Under the pieces are notes generated by a model. The model had not been told where the DNA came from and ran no database searches. It saw nothing but the letters and a program-made list of their open reading frames with translations. This document shows, piece after piece, positions 1-7,667 of a DNA stretch of 64,000 nt. The position numbers and the translations under genes are program-made. The stretch's first letter is position 1, and every line of letters starts with the position of its first letter. This DNA comes from Pseudothauera lacus (lineage in GTDB: Bacteria > Pseudomonadota > Gammaproteobacteria > Burkholderiales > Rhodocyclaceae), in contig NZ_PZKC01000004.1 of NCBI RefSeq assembly GCF_003034845.1, positions 1 through 64,000 on the forward strand, given 5' to 3'.

Positions 1-6
1 CTCAAA

Positions 7-120
7 GTCTGACGACCATAGCGTCTCGGTACCACCCCTTCCCATCCCGAACAGGACCGTGAAACGAGACCGCGCCGATGATAGTGAGGTTCCCCTCGCG
101 AAAGTAGGTCATCGTCAGAC
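7..120 (+). rRNA. rrf: 5S ribosomal RNA
   Basis: The sequence matches the conserved proteobacterial 5S core, including the CCCATCCCGAACAGG region. Its 5' end (7-15) pairs perfectly with its 3' end (112-120), forming helix I. The length of about 114 nt is normal. It is the distal end of an rRNA operon whose 16S and 23S genes lie upstream of the window. The exact mature ends are estimated from helix I. Confidence 0.95.
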
Positions 121-136
121 TAACCCATGCCGATAA

Positions 137-168
137 GCCGCTCGATCACCACGATCGAGCGGCTTTTT
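137..168 (+). terminator. Rho-independent terminator of the rRNA operon
   Basis: A perfect 10-bp stem (137-146 with 154-163) and a 7-nt loop are followed directly by TTTTT. It lies 17 nt after the 5S gene and so ends the rRNA transcript. Confidence 0.92.
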
Positions 169-248
169 GACGTCCACAACTGTTGGAACGCAGTCGTCCA
201 TTACGCGCTACGATATCGGGTGTACATCTCTTGCCCGACTCGTTACGC

Positions 249-2621
249 ATGCAGCAATCCGTCTTTCGCTCCTTACTGACCTCCGCGGCGCTACTTACTG
301 CCGGTCTTATCGCCATCTTGTTGCTGGTGATGTATCGCAGCACGGTGTTGCCGATTGAGGAAAAGTCGAGGGCGGAGGCGATCATTCTTGCTGAACGCGA
401 GGTTTCGTTGCGCTTGCGCGCCAAGGAAGACTCGGTACTTTCCTTCGCTGCGGGGTTGTCGCGTGATCCGCGCGTGGTCGGCGGACTGCTGGCGGGTGAT
501 CGCGAACTTGCCTTGTCCGGGATCCGCACGGTTACTGAGGACTTCTCGGCGATTTCGGCCTATCGAAGTATCCGTGCGCAGGTCATCGGTGCCGATGGTG
601 TGATTTACGCGCGCTCCTGGGATCCTGCATTTTTTGGAGAGCGAGCGCCGCACCCACTTGCAGCGCGTGTTCTGCAGACCCGCGAGGCTGCAGCGACCTT
701 TGGTATCGGAAATGCAGGTGTAGGCGTGATCGGTTTTGCGCCCGTGATGCATGAAGGGCGTGTTCTCGGTCTGGTGTCAGTAACCCAGGGGGTGGGGTCG
801 GTTGTTCGCGCATTGCGCGAAGCCGGTCTGGAGTGGACGCTGCTGCTTAGCCGTGCGGCGCTGCAGGAGCGTTTCCGGGGAACCATTCCCGCGACCTACG
901 AGGTAAGTCCAGAGTTCGACGATGAGTATCTGCTCGCTCACCGTGAGTGGTTCGATGGCGAGGCGGCTGAGTGGGTGCGGCGTTCGCGGGGGGCGCCGGT
1001 CGGCACCGCATCTGAGGCTCGTCTGGTCGATGGGTATATCCTCATTGATATGCCCGCACTCGACAAGGCAGATCAGGTGATTGGGCGATCGGTGGTGCGC
1101 GCGTCGGCAGAGGTGGTTTCGCGTGACATCTCACAGGGGCGTCGGTCGATGTACTTGCTCAGTTTGGCGCTCGCCGCAGCGGTAACACTGGTGGTCGGAT
1201 TGCTGATGCTGGTGGTACGGCGACGTTTGGTGATGCCAATGTTCGAGATCGTCAGCACGATCAATGACGTCATTTCATCAGGCCGATTTTCGGGCAGAGT
1301 CGAGGTCAGGAGACCCGATGAGCTGGGCCTTCTGGCCGAAAATTTCAATGCCTTGCTGGCAAACGTAGAGCGCGCTTTGAATGAAGCATCCGCAGTGATC
1401 GGCGGTATAGCGGGTGGCGATTTCGCGCGGCGTATGAAGACAGATTACCGGGGCGATCTGGCCTCGCTGCGCGACGGGATTGAAGCTGCAGCGATTGAGT
1501 TGCAACGCTCTCATCACACCATGGAGCAAGCGAACCTGGCCAAGGGGCAGTTTCTCGCCAATATGAGCCATGAGATCCGTACCCCGATCAACGGCGTGAT
1601 CGGCATGTTGTCGTTGCTTGAGCATACGAAGATGAGTGCCGAACAGGCTGAACAGGTCAGGTTGGCACAGAGTTCCGCCGGCCTGCTGCTGGGTCTGGTC
1701 AACGACATACTCGATTTCTCCAAGATCGAGGCCGGCAAGATGAATATCGAGCAGCGTGCCCTGGATCTTCATGGCTTGTGCCGCGAGCTTGCGGAGGTGT
1801 TCTCCCACGCCGCAACGGCGAAGGGGCTGAAGCTGCGGCTCGACATCGCTGAGGGCGTGCCGGTATGGGTGCAGGGTGATTCCCTGCGCCTGCGGCAGGT
1901 GCTCAATAACCTGGTTTCCAATGCGCTCAAGTTCACCGAGCACGGTGAAATACGACTTCTGGTTGCCGAACGGGAGGGGAAGCTGCTGATCAGCGTCTGT
2001 GACAGCGGAATCGGGATGACGGAAGAAACGCTGGGGAGGTTGTTCCAGAGTTTCTCTCAGGCGGACAACTCAACCAGCCGCAAGTACGGCGGCAGTGGTC
2101 TGGGCTTGAAGATCTCTCGGGAACTCGCGTTGCTCATGGGGGGGGATGTTGAGGTTGTCAGCACGCTTGGGCAGGGCAGCGAGTTTTGTCTGAGCTTGCC
2201 GTGCATTCCGTGCGCCGCGCCAGAGGGCGGGGCCGAAGGTGTGCCGGTTCAACACAACTTCGTCGGCAAGCGTGTCTTGGTGGTTGAGGACAACCTGATC
2301 AATCAGAAGCTGGCGATGAAGCTGCTGGAGACGTTCGGTCTTGATGCCAGGCTTGCCAATCACGGCCAGGTGGCACTTGAGGTGTTGGCGCAGGAGAGTT
2401 TTGATCTGGTACTGATGGACTGCCAGATGCCGGTGATGGATGGTTACACCGCCACCCGGCTGATGCGCCAGAGTGATTTGCGCATTCCGGTGGTGGCGCT
2501 GACCGCAAATGCCTCTGCGGAAGACCGCCAACGCTGCATAAGCGCGGGCATGAACGACTTTCTCACCAAGCCATATACGCGTGCAAGCCTCGAGGCAACG
2601 CTCGCACGCTGGCTTGACTGA
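249..2621 (+). CDS. Membrane hybrid sensor histidine kinase with C-terminal receiver
   Basis: This is an inner-membrane sensor of 790 aa. It has a TM segment near residues 8-28, a large periplasmic sensor region of unidentified (Cache-like) fold, a second TM near 301-323, a HAMP linker, and a HisKA domain with phospho-acceptor H441 (NMSHEIRTPINGV). A HATPase domain follows (DSGIGM, GGSGLGLKIS), then a receiver with phospho-acceptor D724 (VLMDCQMPVMDG). The ATG at 249 was chosen because the longer frame from the TTG at 183 adds a non-hydrophobic leader before the first TM. No partner regulator or Hpt protein is adjacent, so its output is unknown. It is a single-gene unit between the rRNA terminator and a sigma54-type promoter. 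Confidence 0.9.
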   Translation: MQQSVFRSLLTSAALLTAGLIAILLLVMYRSTVLPIEEKSRAEAIILAEREVSLRLRAKEDSVLSFAAGLSRDPRVVGGLLAGDRELALSGIRTVTEDFSAISAYRSIRAQVIGADGVIYARSWDPAFFGERAPHPLAARVLQTREAAATFGIGNAGVGVIGFAPVMHEGRVLGLVSVTQGVGSVVRALREAGLEWTLLLSRAALQERFRGTIPATYEVSPEFDDEYLLAHREWFDGEAAEWVRRSRGAPVGTASEARLVDGYILIDMPALDKADQVIGRSVVRASAEVVSRDISQGRRSMYLLSLALAAAVTLVVGLLMLVVRRRLVMPMFEIVSTINDVISSGRFSGRVEVRRPDELGLLAENFNALLANVERALNEASAVIGGIAGGDFARRMKTDYRGDLASLRDGIEAAAIELQRSHHTMEQANLAKGQFLANMSHEIRTPINGVIGMLSLLEHTKMSAEQAEQVRLAQSSAGLLLGLVNDILDFSKIEAGKMNIEQRALDLHGLCRELAEVFSHAATAKGLKLRLDIAEGVPVWVQGDSLRLRQVLNNLVSNALKFTEHGEIRLLVAEREGKLLISVCDSGIGMTEETLGRLFQSFSQADNSTSRKYGGSGLGLKISRELALLMGGDVEVVSTLGQGSEFCLSLPCIPCAAPEGGAEGVPVQHNFVGKRVLVVEDNLINQKLAMKLLETFGLDARLANHGQVALEVLAQESFDLVLMDCQMPVMDGYTATRLMRQSDLRIPVVALTANASAEDRQRCISAGMNDFLTKPYTRASLEATLARWLD

Positions 2622-2685
2622 GGGCGTGGCTAGCCGGGGTGTGCTGAAGCGCTCCCCGGTGTAACAGGCACGCTGTTGGGATTCA

Positions 2686-2702
2686 TGCACCATGAGCGTG
2701 CA
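2686..2702. promoter_or_regulatory. NtrC-like binding site (TGCAC-N7-GTGCA)
   Basis: This 17-bp dyad has the architecture of classical NtrC sites such as those at glnA. It lies inside a longer perfect inverted repeat (2681-2690 with 2698-2707). Its centre is about 97 bp upstream of the start point predicted from the sigma54-type promoter at 2765-2780, a usual enhancer distance. The match is read directly from the sequence; NtrC binding is inferred. Confidence 0.6.
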
Positions 2703-2764
2703 TGAATGGGGCGTCGTAGCCCGGTTTTAGCCCCCAGCTGCCCGGCCTGCGCGCTTTTCCGAAC

Positions 2765-2780
2765 AGGCACCGTTCTTGCG
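2765..2780 (+). promoter_or_regulatory. Sigma54 (RpoN) -24/-12 promoter
   Basis: AGGCAC-N5-TTGC carries the invariant GG (2766-2767) and GC (2778-2779) separated by exactly 10 bp, as required for RpoN promoters. Only the first T of the TGGCAC consensus differs. Transcription would begin near 2791, about 20 nt before the start codon of the PAS kinase. Confidence 0.65.
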
Positions 2781-2811
2781 AACTGCTCCCTGACAGCCAA
2801 CGGAGTCAGGG

Positions 2812-3975
2812 ATGTTCGGGGATCTGCACCATCTATCACACCACGCAGCATGGCGGCGGCAGCTGGAGATGTTGCTCGAGTCGGCCGGTGAGGGCATCTA
2901 CGGCATCGATCTGCGCGGGCGCTGCATCTTCATCAACCGCGCCGGTGCCGAAGCGCTTGGATATACCCCGGATGAGGTGCTGGGGCGCAACATGCACTAC
3001 CTCATCCACCACTCCCACGCCGATGCCGAGCTGATGCCGGTGCACGACTGCCGCATCTTCCGCGCCTTCAAGGAAGGGCGGGGCTGCCGGGTGGATGACG
3101 AGGTGCTGTGGCGGCGTGACGGTACTTCGTTTGCGGCCGAGTACGCCTCTTATCCGATCCGTGAAGAGGGGCGGGTAGTCGGTGCGGTGGTGACCTTCAA
3201 CGACATCACCGAGCGCAAGCGCACCGAGGCCGCCTTGCAGGCCGCGCGCGAGGATCTGGAGCGCCGGGTTTCCGAGCGCACCGCCGAACTGTCGGCCGCG
3301 AATGCGCGTCTGCAGCAGGCCGGTGAGGCCTTGCGGCGGCTCTCCGCCCACCTCAACCGGGTGCGTGAGGAGGAGCGTGCGCATATTGCGCGTGACATCC
3401 ACGATGACCTCGGCGCCTCGCTTACCGCCATGCAGCTCGAACTGAACTGGTTGCGCCAGCGCCTGGAGGATGATGCCAAGGTGTGCGCGCACATTGATGC
3501 GGCGCTCGACATCGGTCAGACCGCGATGGGGGCGATGCGCCGCATCCTCAACGACCTGCGCCCCGGCGTGCTTGATCACCTCGGTTTGTGGGCGGCGCTC
3601 GAATGCCTGCTGCAGGAGACCGAGAGCCGCAGTGGTCTGCTCTGCCTTGCCCGCATCGCTCCGGAGGTGGAGCGCTGCCGGCTTGGGCGCGAGGCCGAGA
3701 TTGCCATCTACCGCATAGCGCAGGAAGTGCTCACCAATGTGCAGCGTCATGCCGACGCCCACCGCGTGGATGTCGATGCGCATGCGCAGGGACGCACGCT
3801 GGTGATCGCCATTGGCGATGACGGCCGCGGCATGGGCGTGCCGGCGACGCCGACCAGCTTTGGCTTGCTCGGCATGTACGAACGCGCCCGTGCGCTGGGC
3901 GGCGAACTGCACATCGACAGCCGCCGCGGCTTTGGTACCACGGTGATCCTGACGCTGCCGGAGGTGCTGGCATGA
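2812..3975 (+). CDS. PAS-domain histidine kinase, NarX/HisKA_3 type
   Basis: This soluble sensor kinase of 387 aa has no TM segment. A PAS domain spans residues 16-135 and ends in the typical DITERKR linker. A coiled coil (about 137-187) leads to the HisKA_3 dimerisation domain with phospho-acceptor H197 (RDIHDDLGASL), then a small HATPase domain (EVLTNVQRHA, GDDGRGMG). HisKA_3 kinases signal to NarL/FixJ regulators, and one follows with a 4-bp ATGA overlap, so the two are translationally coupled. The cyanate genes immediately downstream are the obvious target. The PAS ligand is not apparent from sequence. Transcription probably starts at the sigma54-type promoter just upstream. Confidence 0.9.
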   Translation: MFGDLHHLSHHAAWRRQLEMLLESAGEGIYGIDLRGRCIFINRAGAEALGYTPDEVLGRNMHYLIHHSHADAELMPVHDCRIFRAFKEGRGCRVDDEVLWRRDGTSFAAEYASYPIREEGRVVGAVVTFNDITERKRTEAALQAAREDLERRVSERTAELSAANARLQQAGEALRRLSAHLNRVREEERAHIARDIHDDLGASLTAMQLELNWLRQRLEDDAKVCAHIDAALDIGQTAMGAMRRILNDLRPGVLDHLGLWAALECLLQETESRSGLLCLARIAPEVERCRLGREAEIAIYRIAQEVLTNVQRHADAHRVDVDAHAQGRTLVIAIGDDGRGMGVPATPTSFGLLGMYERARALGGELHIDSRRGFGTTVILTLPEVLA

Positions 3976-4646
3976 GCGCCCGCGTCCTGAGCCTGCTGGT
4001 AGTCGATGACCACATGATCATCCGCCGCGGCCTCATCCAGATCCTCTCCGAGGCGCCGGCCATCGGCGACATCCGCGAGGCCGCCGATGGTGCGGCGGCG
4101 CTGCGCGCGCTGCGCGAGCGCGCGGTGGATGTGATGCTGCTCGACATCGCCCTCGGCGAGCGCGACGGGCTCGATGTCCTGAAGACGGTGCGCACGGAGT
4201 TTCCCGGGGTCGGGGTGGTGATGCTGTCGGTGTATCCGGAGTCGCAGTTCGGCGTGCGCGCGATCCGCGCCGGTGCCGGCGCCTACCTCAACAAGGGGTG
4301 CTCACCCGAGGCGCTGCTCGACGCCATCGTGCGGGTCGGGAGTGGTGGCGTGTATCTGACGCCAGGCATCGCCGAGCTGCTCGCCCGCAGTGTGCGCAGC
4401 AATGACGACCGTGCGCCGCACGAGAGCCTGTCGAACCGCGAGTTCCAGGTCCTCGAACTGCTCGCCCGCGGCCATTCGGTGTCGGACATCGCCGTGCAGC
4501 TCAGCCTGTCGGCGAACACCATCTCCACTTACCGCGCGCGCATCTTCGACAAGCTCCAGGTACGCAGCATCGTCGAGCTGGCCAACTACGCCAATCGCCA
4601 CCAGCTCTTCGGCCTCGCCGGCAGTGACCAGCATCAGCGCATGTAG
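3972..4646 (+). CDS. NarL/LuxR-family response regulator
   Basis: This is the 224-aa partner of the preceding PAS kinase. The N-terminal receiver has the acidic pair D12-D13, phospho-acceptor D58 (VMLLDIAL) and a conserved K near the domain end (LNKG). A LuxR-type helix-turn-helix lies near residues 157-215 (LSNREFQVLELLARGHSVSDIA, then TISTYRARIFDKL). Its stop codon falls within a perfect inverted repeat (4642-4659) with 7-2-7 geometry, the spacing typical of dimeric NarL-type binding. This regulator therefore probably acts on the downstream DJ-1/cyn unit, perhaps in response to cyanate or nitrogen state. Confidence 0.92.
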   Translation: MSARVLSLLVVDDHMIIRRGLIQILSEAPAIGDIREAADGAAALRALRERAVDVMLLDIALGERDGLDVLKTVRTEFPGVGVVMLSVYPESQFGVRAIRAGAGAYLNKGCSPEALLDAIVRVGSGGVYLTPGIAELLARSVRSNDDRAPHESLSNREFQVLELLARGHSVSDIAVQLSLSANTISTYRARIFDKLQVRSIVELANYANRHQLFGLAGSDQHQRM

Positions 4647-4659
4647 TGCTGGCACTACA
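4642..4659. promoter_or_regulatory. Perfect inverted repeat, probable response-regulator site
   Basis: TGTAGTGC and GCACTACA flank a 2-bp spacer. It begins 2 bp before the TAG stop of the NarL-type regulator and ends 87 bp before the next start codon. The 7-2-7 geometry suits a NarL/FixJ dimer. The half-site differs from the E. coli NarL heptamer, and there is no T-run after it, so an operator fits better than a terminator. Confidence 0.5.
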
Positions 4660-4746
4660 ACACAATCACGACATCCGCGATACCGCCGCGCTCAGCCGGA
4701 ACGCATGATGGGAACCGTTGGCAAGGCCGATTGCGGGAGGCAGCAA

Positions 4747-5427
4747 ATGCGTAAGGCAGGTTTCAGACTGGGCGTGTATGTGTTCAAGGACGCCGAAGTC
4801 ATCGACTACGCGGCGCCGTGCGGGGTGCTCTCGGTGGCGCGTCGCTTCGACCCCGAGCTCGACGTCTTCCTCATCGCCGAGGCCATGCGCCCGGTGGCGA
4901 CCCAGGCCGGCATCACCGTGCTGCCCAACTACAGTCTCGCCGATCAGCCGGCGCTCGACGCGCTGCTCATCCCGGGGGGCTTCGGCACCCGTCAGGAGAT
5001 GCACAACCGCCGCCTGCATGACTATATCCGTGCGCTGCCCGCCGACTGCCTGCTCACCAGCGTGTGCACGGGTTCGTGGATTTACGCCGCGATGGGTCTG
5101 CTCGACGGTCTGGCAGCCACCAACCGCAAGGAGCCCGATCGTCTGGAGGCCTCTCATCTCGGCAAGACGCCGATCGACCGCCTTGCCGAGATCGCCCCCG
5201 CCTGCCGCATCAGCCGTGCCCGCGTCGTCGATGCCGGGCGCGTCGTCACCGCCGGGGGCATCAGCGCCGGGATGGAACTCGGCTTCCATCTGCTGCGCCG
5301 CGCCGGCTACGACGCCACCTTCATCCACGAGGTGGCGCGGGTCATGGAGTACCAGCGCGCCTACGCCCAGTACGAGCACGACATCGAATACGCCGCCCCG
5401 GCGGCAACCCGCCTGAAGTCCGCCTGA
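4747..5427 (+). CDS. DJ-1/PfpI-family protein of the cyanate unit
   Basis: This 226-aa cytoplasmic protein has the DJ-1/PfpI (GATase1-like) fold. The nucleophile elbow is TSVCTGS, with the reactive Cys after LL; IPGGFGTRQE and the C-terminal GGISAGMELGFHLL are also family features. The family includes isonitrile hydratase, glyoxalase III and the sensor domains of GlxA regulators, but no DNA-binding domain is present here. The ATG at 4747 is chosen because GGGAGG lies 6 nt before it; an in-frame ATG at 4705 lacks a comparable site. It ends 20 nt before cynA and is probably the first gene of the operon. A role in nitrile, isonitrile or cyanide-related metabolism fits the neighbours but is not proven. 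Confidence 0.85.
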   Translation: MRKAGFRLGVYVFKDAEVIDYAAPCGVLSVARRFDPELDVFLIAEAMRPVATQAGITVLPNYSLADQPALDALLIPGGFGTRQEMHNRRLHDYIRALPADCLLTSVCTGSWIYAAMGLLDGLAATNRKEPDRLEASHLGKTPIDRLAEIAPACRISRARVVDAGRVVTAGGISAGMELGFHLLRRAGYDATFIHEVARVMEYQRAYAQYEHDIEYAAPAATRLKSA

Positions 5428-5447
5428 ACCTCTAGAAGGAGTTGATC

Positions 5448-6812
5448 ATGTCTGCCTTCCGCAATCCGTTCGACTACAAGGTCAGTCTGCACCGCGGTGG
5501 TTGCAGTTGCGGCCGCCACCACAGTCAGGCCGAACACGACCATGCCGAAGCCCTCGAAATGCGCGAGATGCAGGATCGCGCGGTGGAGGGTGCGGTGATG
5601 CGTGCGCTGTTTCCGCAGGATGCCCAGCGCCGCAGCTTCCTGAAGGCCGTCGGTGGCAGCACGGCGATGGCCGCCATCGCCAGCATCTTCCCGCTCGCCG
5701 CAGCCAAGGAGGCCTTTGCGGAAAGCACCGGCGCGCTGGAGAAGACCAAGCTCAAGGTCGGTTTCATCCCCATCACCTGCGCCACGCCGATCATCATGGC
5801 GCACCCGCTGGGTTACTACGCCAAGTACGGGCTCGACGTGGAGGTCGTCAAGACCGCAGGCTGGGCGGTGATCCGCGACAAGGCGCTGGCCAAGGAGTAC
5901 GACGCCGCGCACATGCTCTCGCCGATGCCGCTGGCAATCTCGGTGGGCGCCGGCTCCAACCCCATCCCCTGGACCATGCCGGCGGTGGAGAACATCAATG
6001 GCCAGGCCATCACCCTGTCGGTCAAGCACAAGGACAAGCGCGATCCCAAGCAGTGGAAGGGTTTCAAGTTCGCCGTCCCCTTCGACTACTCGATGCACAA
6101 CTACCTGCTGCGCTACTACCTCGCGGAGCACGGCCTGGATCCCGACCGTGATGTGCAGATCCGCTCCGTGCCGCCTCCGGAGATGGTCGCCAACATGCGT
6201 GCCGACAACATCGATGGTTTCCTTGCCCCCGATCCGGTCAACCAGCGCGCGGTGTATGACGGTGTCGGCTTCATCCACATGCTCTCCAAGGAAATCTGGG
6301 ACGGTCACCCGTGCTGCGCGTTCGCCGCCAGCCGCGAGTTCGTCACCACCATGCCGAACACCTACAAGGCGCTGCTGAAGTCCATCCTCGACGCCACCGC
6401 CTACGCCCGCAAGGCCGAGAACCGCAAGGAGATCGCTGCCGCCATCGCCCCCGCCAACTACCTCAACCAGCCGGTGACGGTGGTCGAGCAGGTGCTGACC
6501 GGCACCTTTGCCGATGGTCTCGGCAACATCGTCCGCGATCCCCGGCGCATTGATTTCGATCCCTTCCCCTACGAATCCTTCGCGGTCTGGATCCTCACCC
6601 AGATGAAGCGCTGGGGGCAGATCCGCGGCGATGTCGATTACGCCCGCGTCGCCCGCGAGGTCTTCCTCGCCACCGACGCCACCCGTCTGATGAAGGAGGT
6701 CGGCATGGTGGCGCCGGAGAATCCGGCGAAGTCCTTCGAGGTGATGGGCAAGCCCTTCGATCCCAGCAAGCCCGAGGCCTACATCGAGAGCTTCGCGATC
6801 CGCAGGAGTTGA
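5448..6812 (+). CDS. cynA: Cyanate/nitrate-type ABC transporter substrate-binding protein, Tat-exported
   Basis: This 454-aa protein is of the NrtA/CmpA/CynA family and captures the anion in the periplasm. Residues near 64-90 form a twin-arginine signal (QRRSFLKAVGG followed by a hydrophobic stretch ending near AEA). Before it lies an unusual N-terminal extension of about 60 residues with a Cys/His cluster (CSCGRHHSQAEHDH). The mature part shows the family pattern (KVGFIPITCATPIIMAHPLGYYAKYGL, shown here as separate segments KVGFIPITCATPI and MAHPLGYYAKYGL). AAGGAG lies 6 nt before the ATG. Nitrate, bicarbonate and taurine binders are related, but the permease, ATPase and cyanase directly downstream make cyanate the best assignment. 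Confidence 0.88.
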   Translation: MSAFRNPFDYKVSLHRGGCSCGRHHSQAEHDHAEALEMREMQDRAVEGAVMRALFPQDAQRRSFLKAVGGSTAMAAIASIFPLAAAKEAFAESTGALEKTKLKVGFIPITCATPIIMAHPLGYYAKYGLDVEVVKTAGWAVIRDKALAKEYDAAHMLSPMPLAISVGAGSNPIPWTMPAVENINGQAITLSVKHKDKRDPKQWKGFKFAVPFDYSMHNYLLRYYLAEHGLDPDRDVQIRSVPPPEMVANMRADNIDGFLAPDPVNQRAVYDGVGFIHMLSKEIWDGHPCCAFAASREFVTTMPNTYKALLKSILDATAYARKAENRKEIAAAIAPANYLNQPVTVVEQVLTGTFADGLGNIVRDPRRIDFDPFPYESFAVWILTQMKRWGQIRGDVDYARVAREVFLATDATRLMKEVGMVAPENPAKSFEVMGKPFDPSKPEAYIESFAIRRS

Positions 6813-6817
6813 GCACC

Positions 6818-7660
6818 ATGAGCGACAAGAAACCCTGGCTGGCGCCGCTGTTGTCGGTGCTCTTCCTCGCCCTGCTGATCGGCCTCTGGCAACTGGCCAC
6901 CAAGCAGGAGCAGGGCGCGGTGGTGGTCGATGACGAGTACGCCGCACTGATCGGCGCCGCCGCGGCCAGCGGCGGCAAGTCGGCGATGCCGACCCCCGCC
7001 GACGTCGGCGCCAAGCTGTGGGAACATCTCAGCGATCCGTTCTACGACCGTGGCACCAACGACAAGGGCATCGGCATCCAGCTCGGCCACTCCATCGCCC
7101 GCGTGCTGATGGGCTTCGGGCTGGCGGCGCTGGTGGCTGTGCCGCTGGGCTTCGTCATCGGCATGTCGCCGCTGGTGTACAAGGCGCTCGACCCCTTCAT
7201 CCAGATCCTCAAGCCGATCTCGCCGCTGGCATGGATGCCGCTCGCCCTCTACATCATCAAGGACTCGGGGATCTCGGCGGTGTTCGTGATCTTCATCTGC
7301 TCGCTGTGGCCGATGCTGGTCAATACCGCCTTCGGCGTCGCCTCCGTGCGGCGCGACTGGATCAACGTTGCCCGCACTCTCGAAGTATCGCGCCTGCGCA
7401 CCGCCTTCCACGTCATCCTGCCGGCCGCCGCGCCCACCATCATGACCGGCATGCGCATCTCCATCGGCATCGCCTGGCTGGTCATCGTCGCCGCCGAGAT
7501 GCTCGTCGGCGGCACCGGCATCGGCTACTTCGTGTGGAACGAATGGAACAACCTGTCGATCGCCAACATCATCAGCGCCATCCTCTTCATCGGCCTCATC
7601 GGCATGCTGCTCGACAACACCCTGGCGCGCCTGGCACGCGCGGTGACCTACAAGGAGTGA
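6818..7660 (+). CDS. cynB: Cyanate/nitrate-type ABC transporter permease
   Basis: This 280-aa inner-membrane protein of the NrtB/TauC family forms the channel for the CynA-delivered anion. It has an N-terminal TM near residues 8-26 and a periplasmic stretch of about 60 residues. A BPD-type core of roughly five further TMs follows, with the EAA-like loop (NVARTLEVSRLRTAFHVILP) that contacts the ATPase. The ATG at 6818 has AGGAG 9 nt upstream, placed at the end of cynA. The AAGGAG near its own end serves cynD. The 5-nt gap to cynA indicates one transcript. Confidence 0.88.
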   Translation: MSDKKPWLAPLLSVLFLALLIGLWQLATKQEQGAVVVDDEYAALIGAAAASGGKSAMPTPADVGAKLWEHLSDPFYDRGTNDKGIGIQLGHSIARVLMGFGLAALVAVPLGFVIGMSPLVYKALDPFIQILKPISPLAWMPLALYIIKDSGISAVFVIFICSLWPMLVNTAFGVASVRRDWINVARTLEVSRLRTAFHVILPAAAPTIMTGMRISIGIAWLVIVAAEMLVGGTGIGYFVWNEWNNLSIANIISAILFIGLIGMLLDNTLARLARAVTYKE

Positions 7661-7667
7661 TGAACCC

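Noticed and set aside
2836-3912. Long minus-strand open frame of 358 codons opposite the PAS kinase
   Set aside because: It lies entirely antisense to a conserved kinase gene; such frames are expected in high-G+C DNA, and its product is low-complexity with no domain.
4650-4665. Possible second sigma54 promoter (TGGCAC) before the DJ-1 gene
   Set aside because: The -12 GC is absent at the required 10-bp distance; the TGGCAC arises from the inverted repeat.
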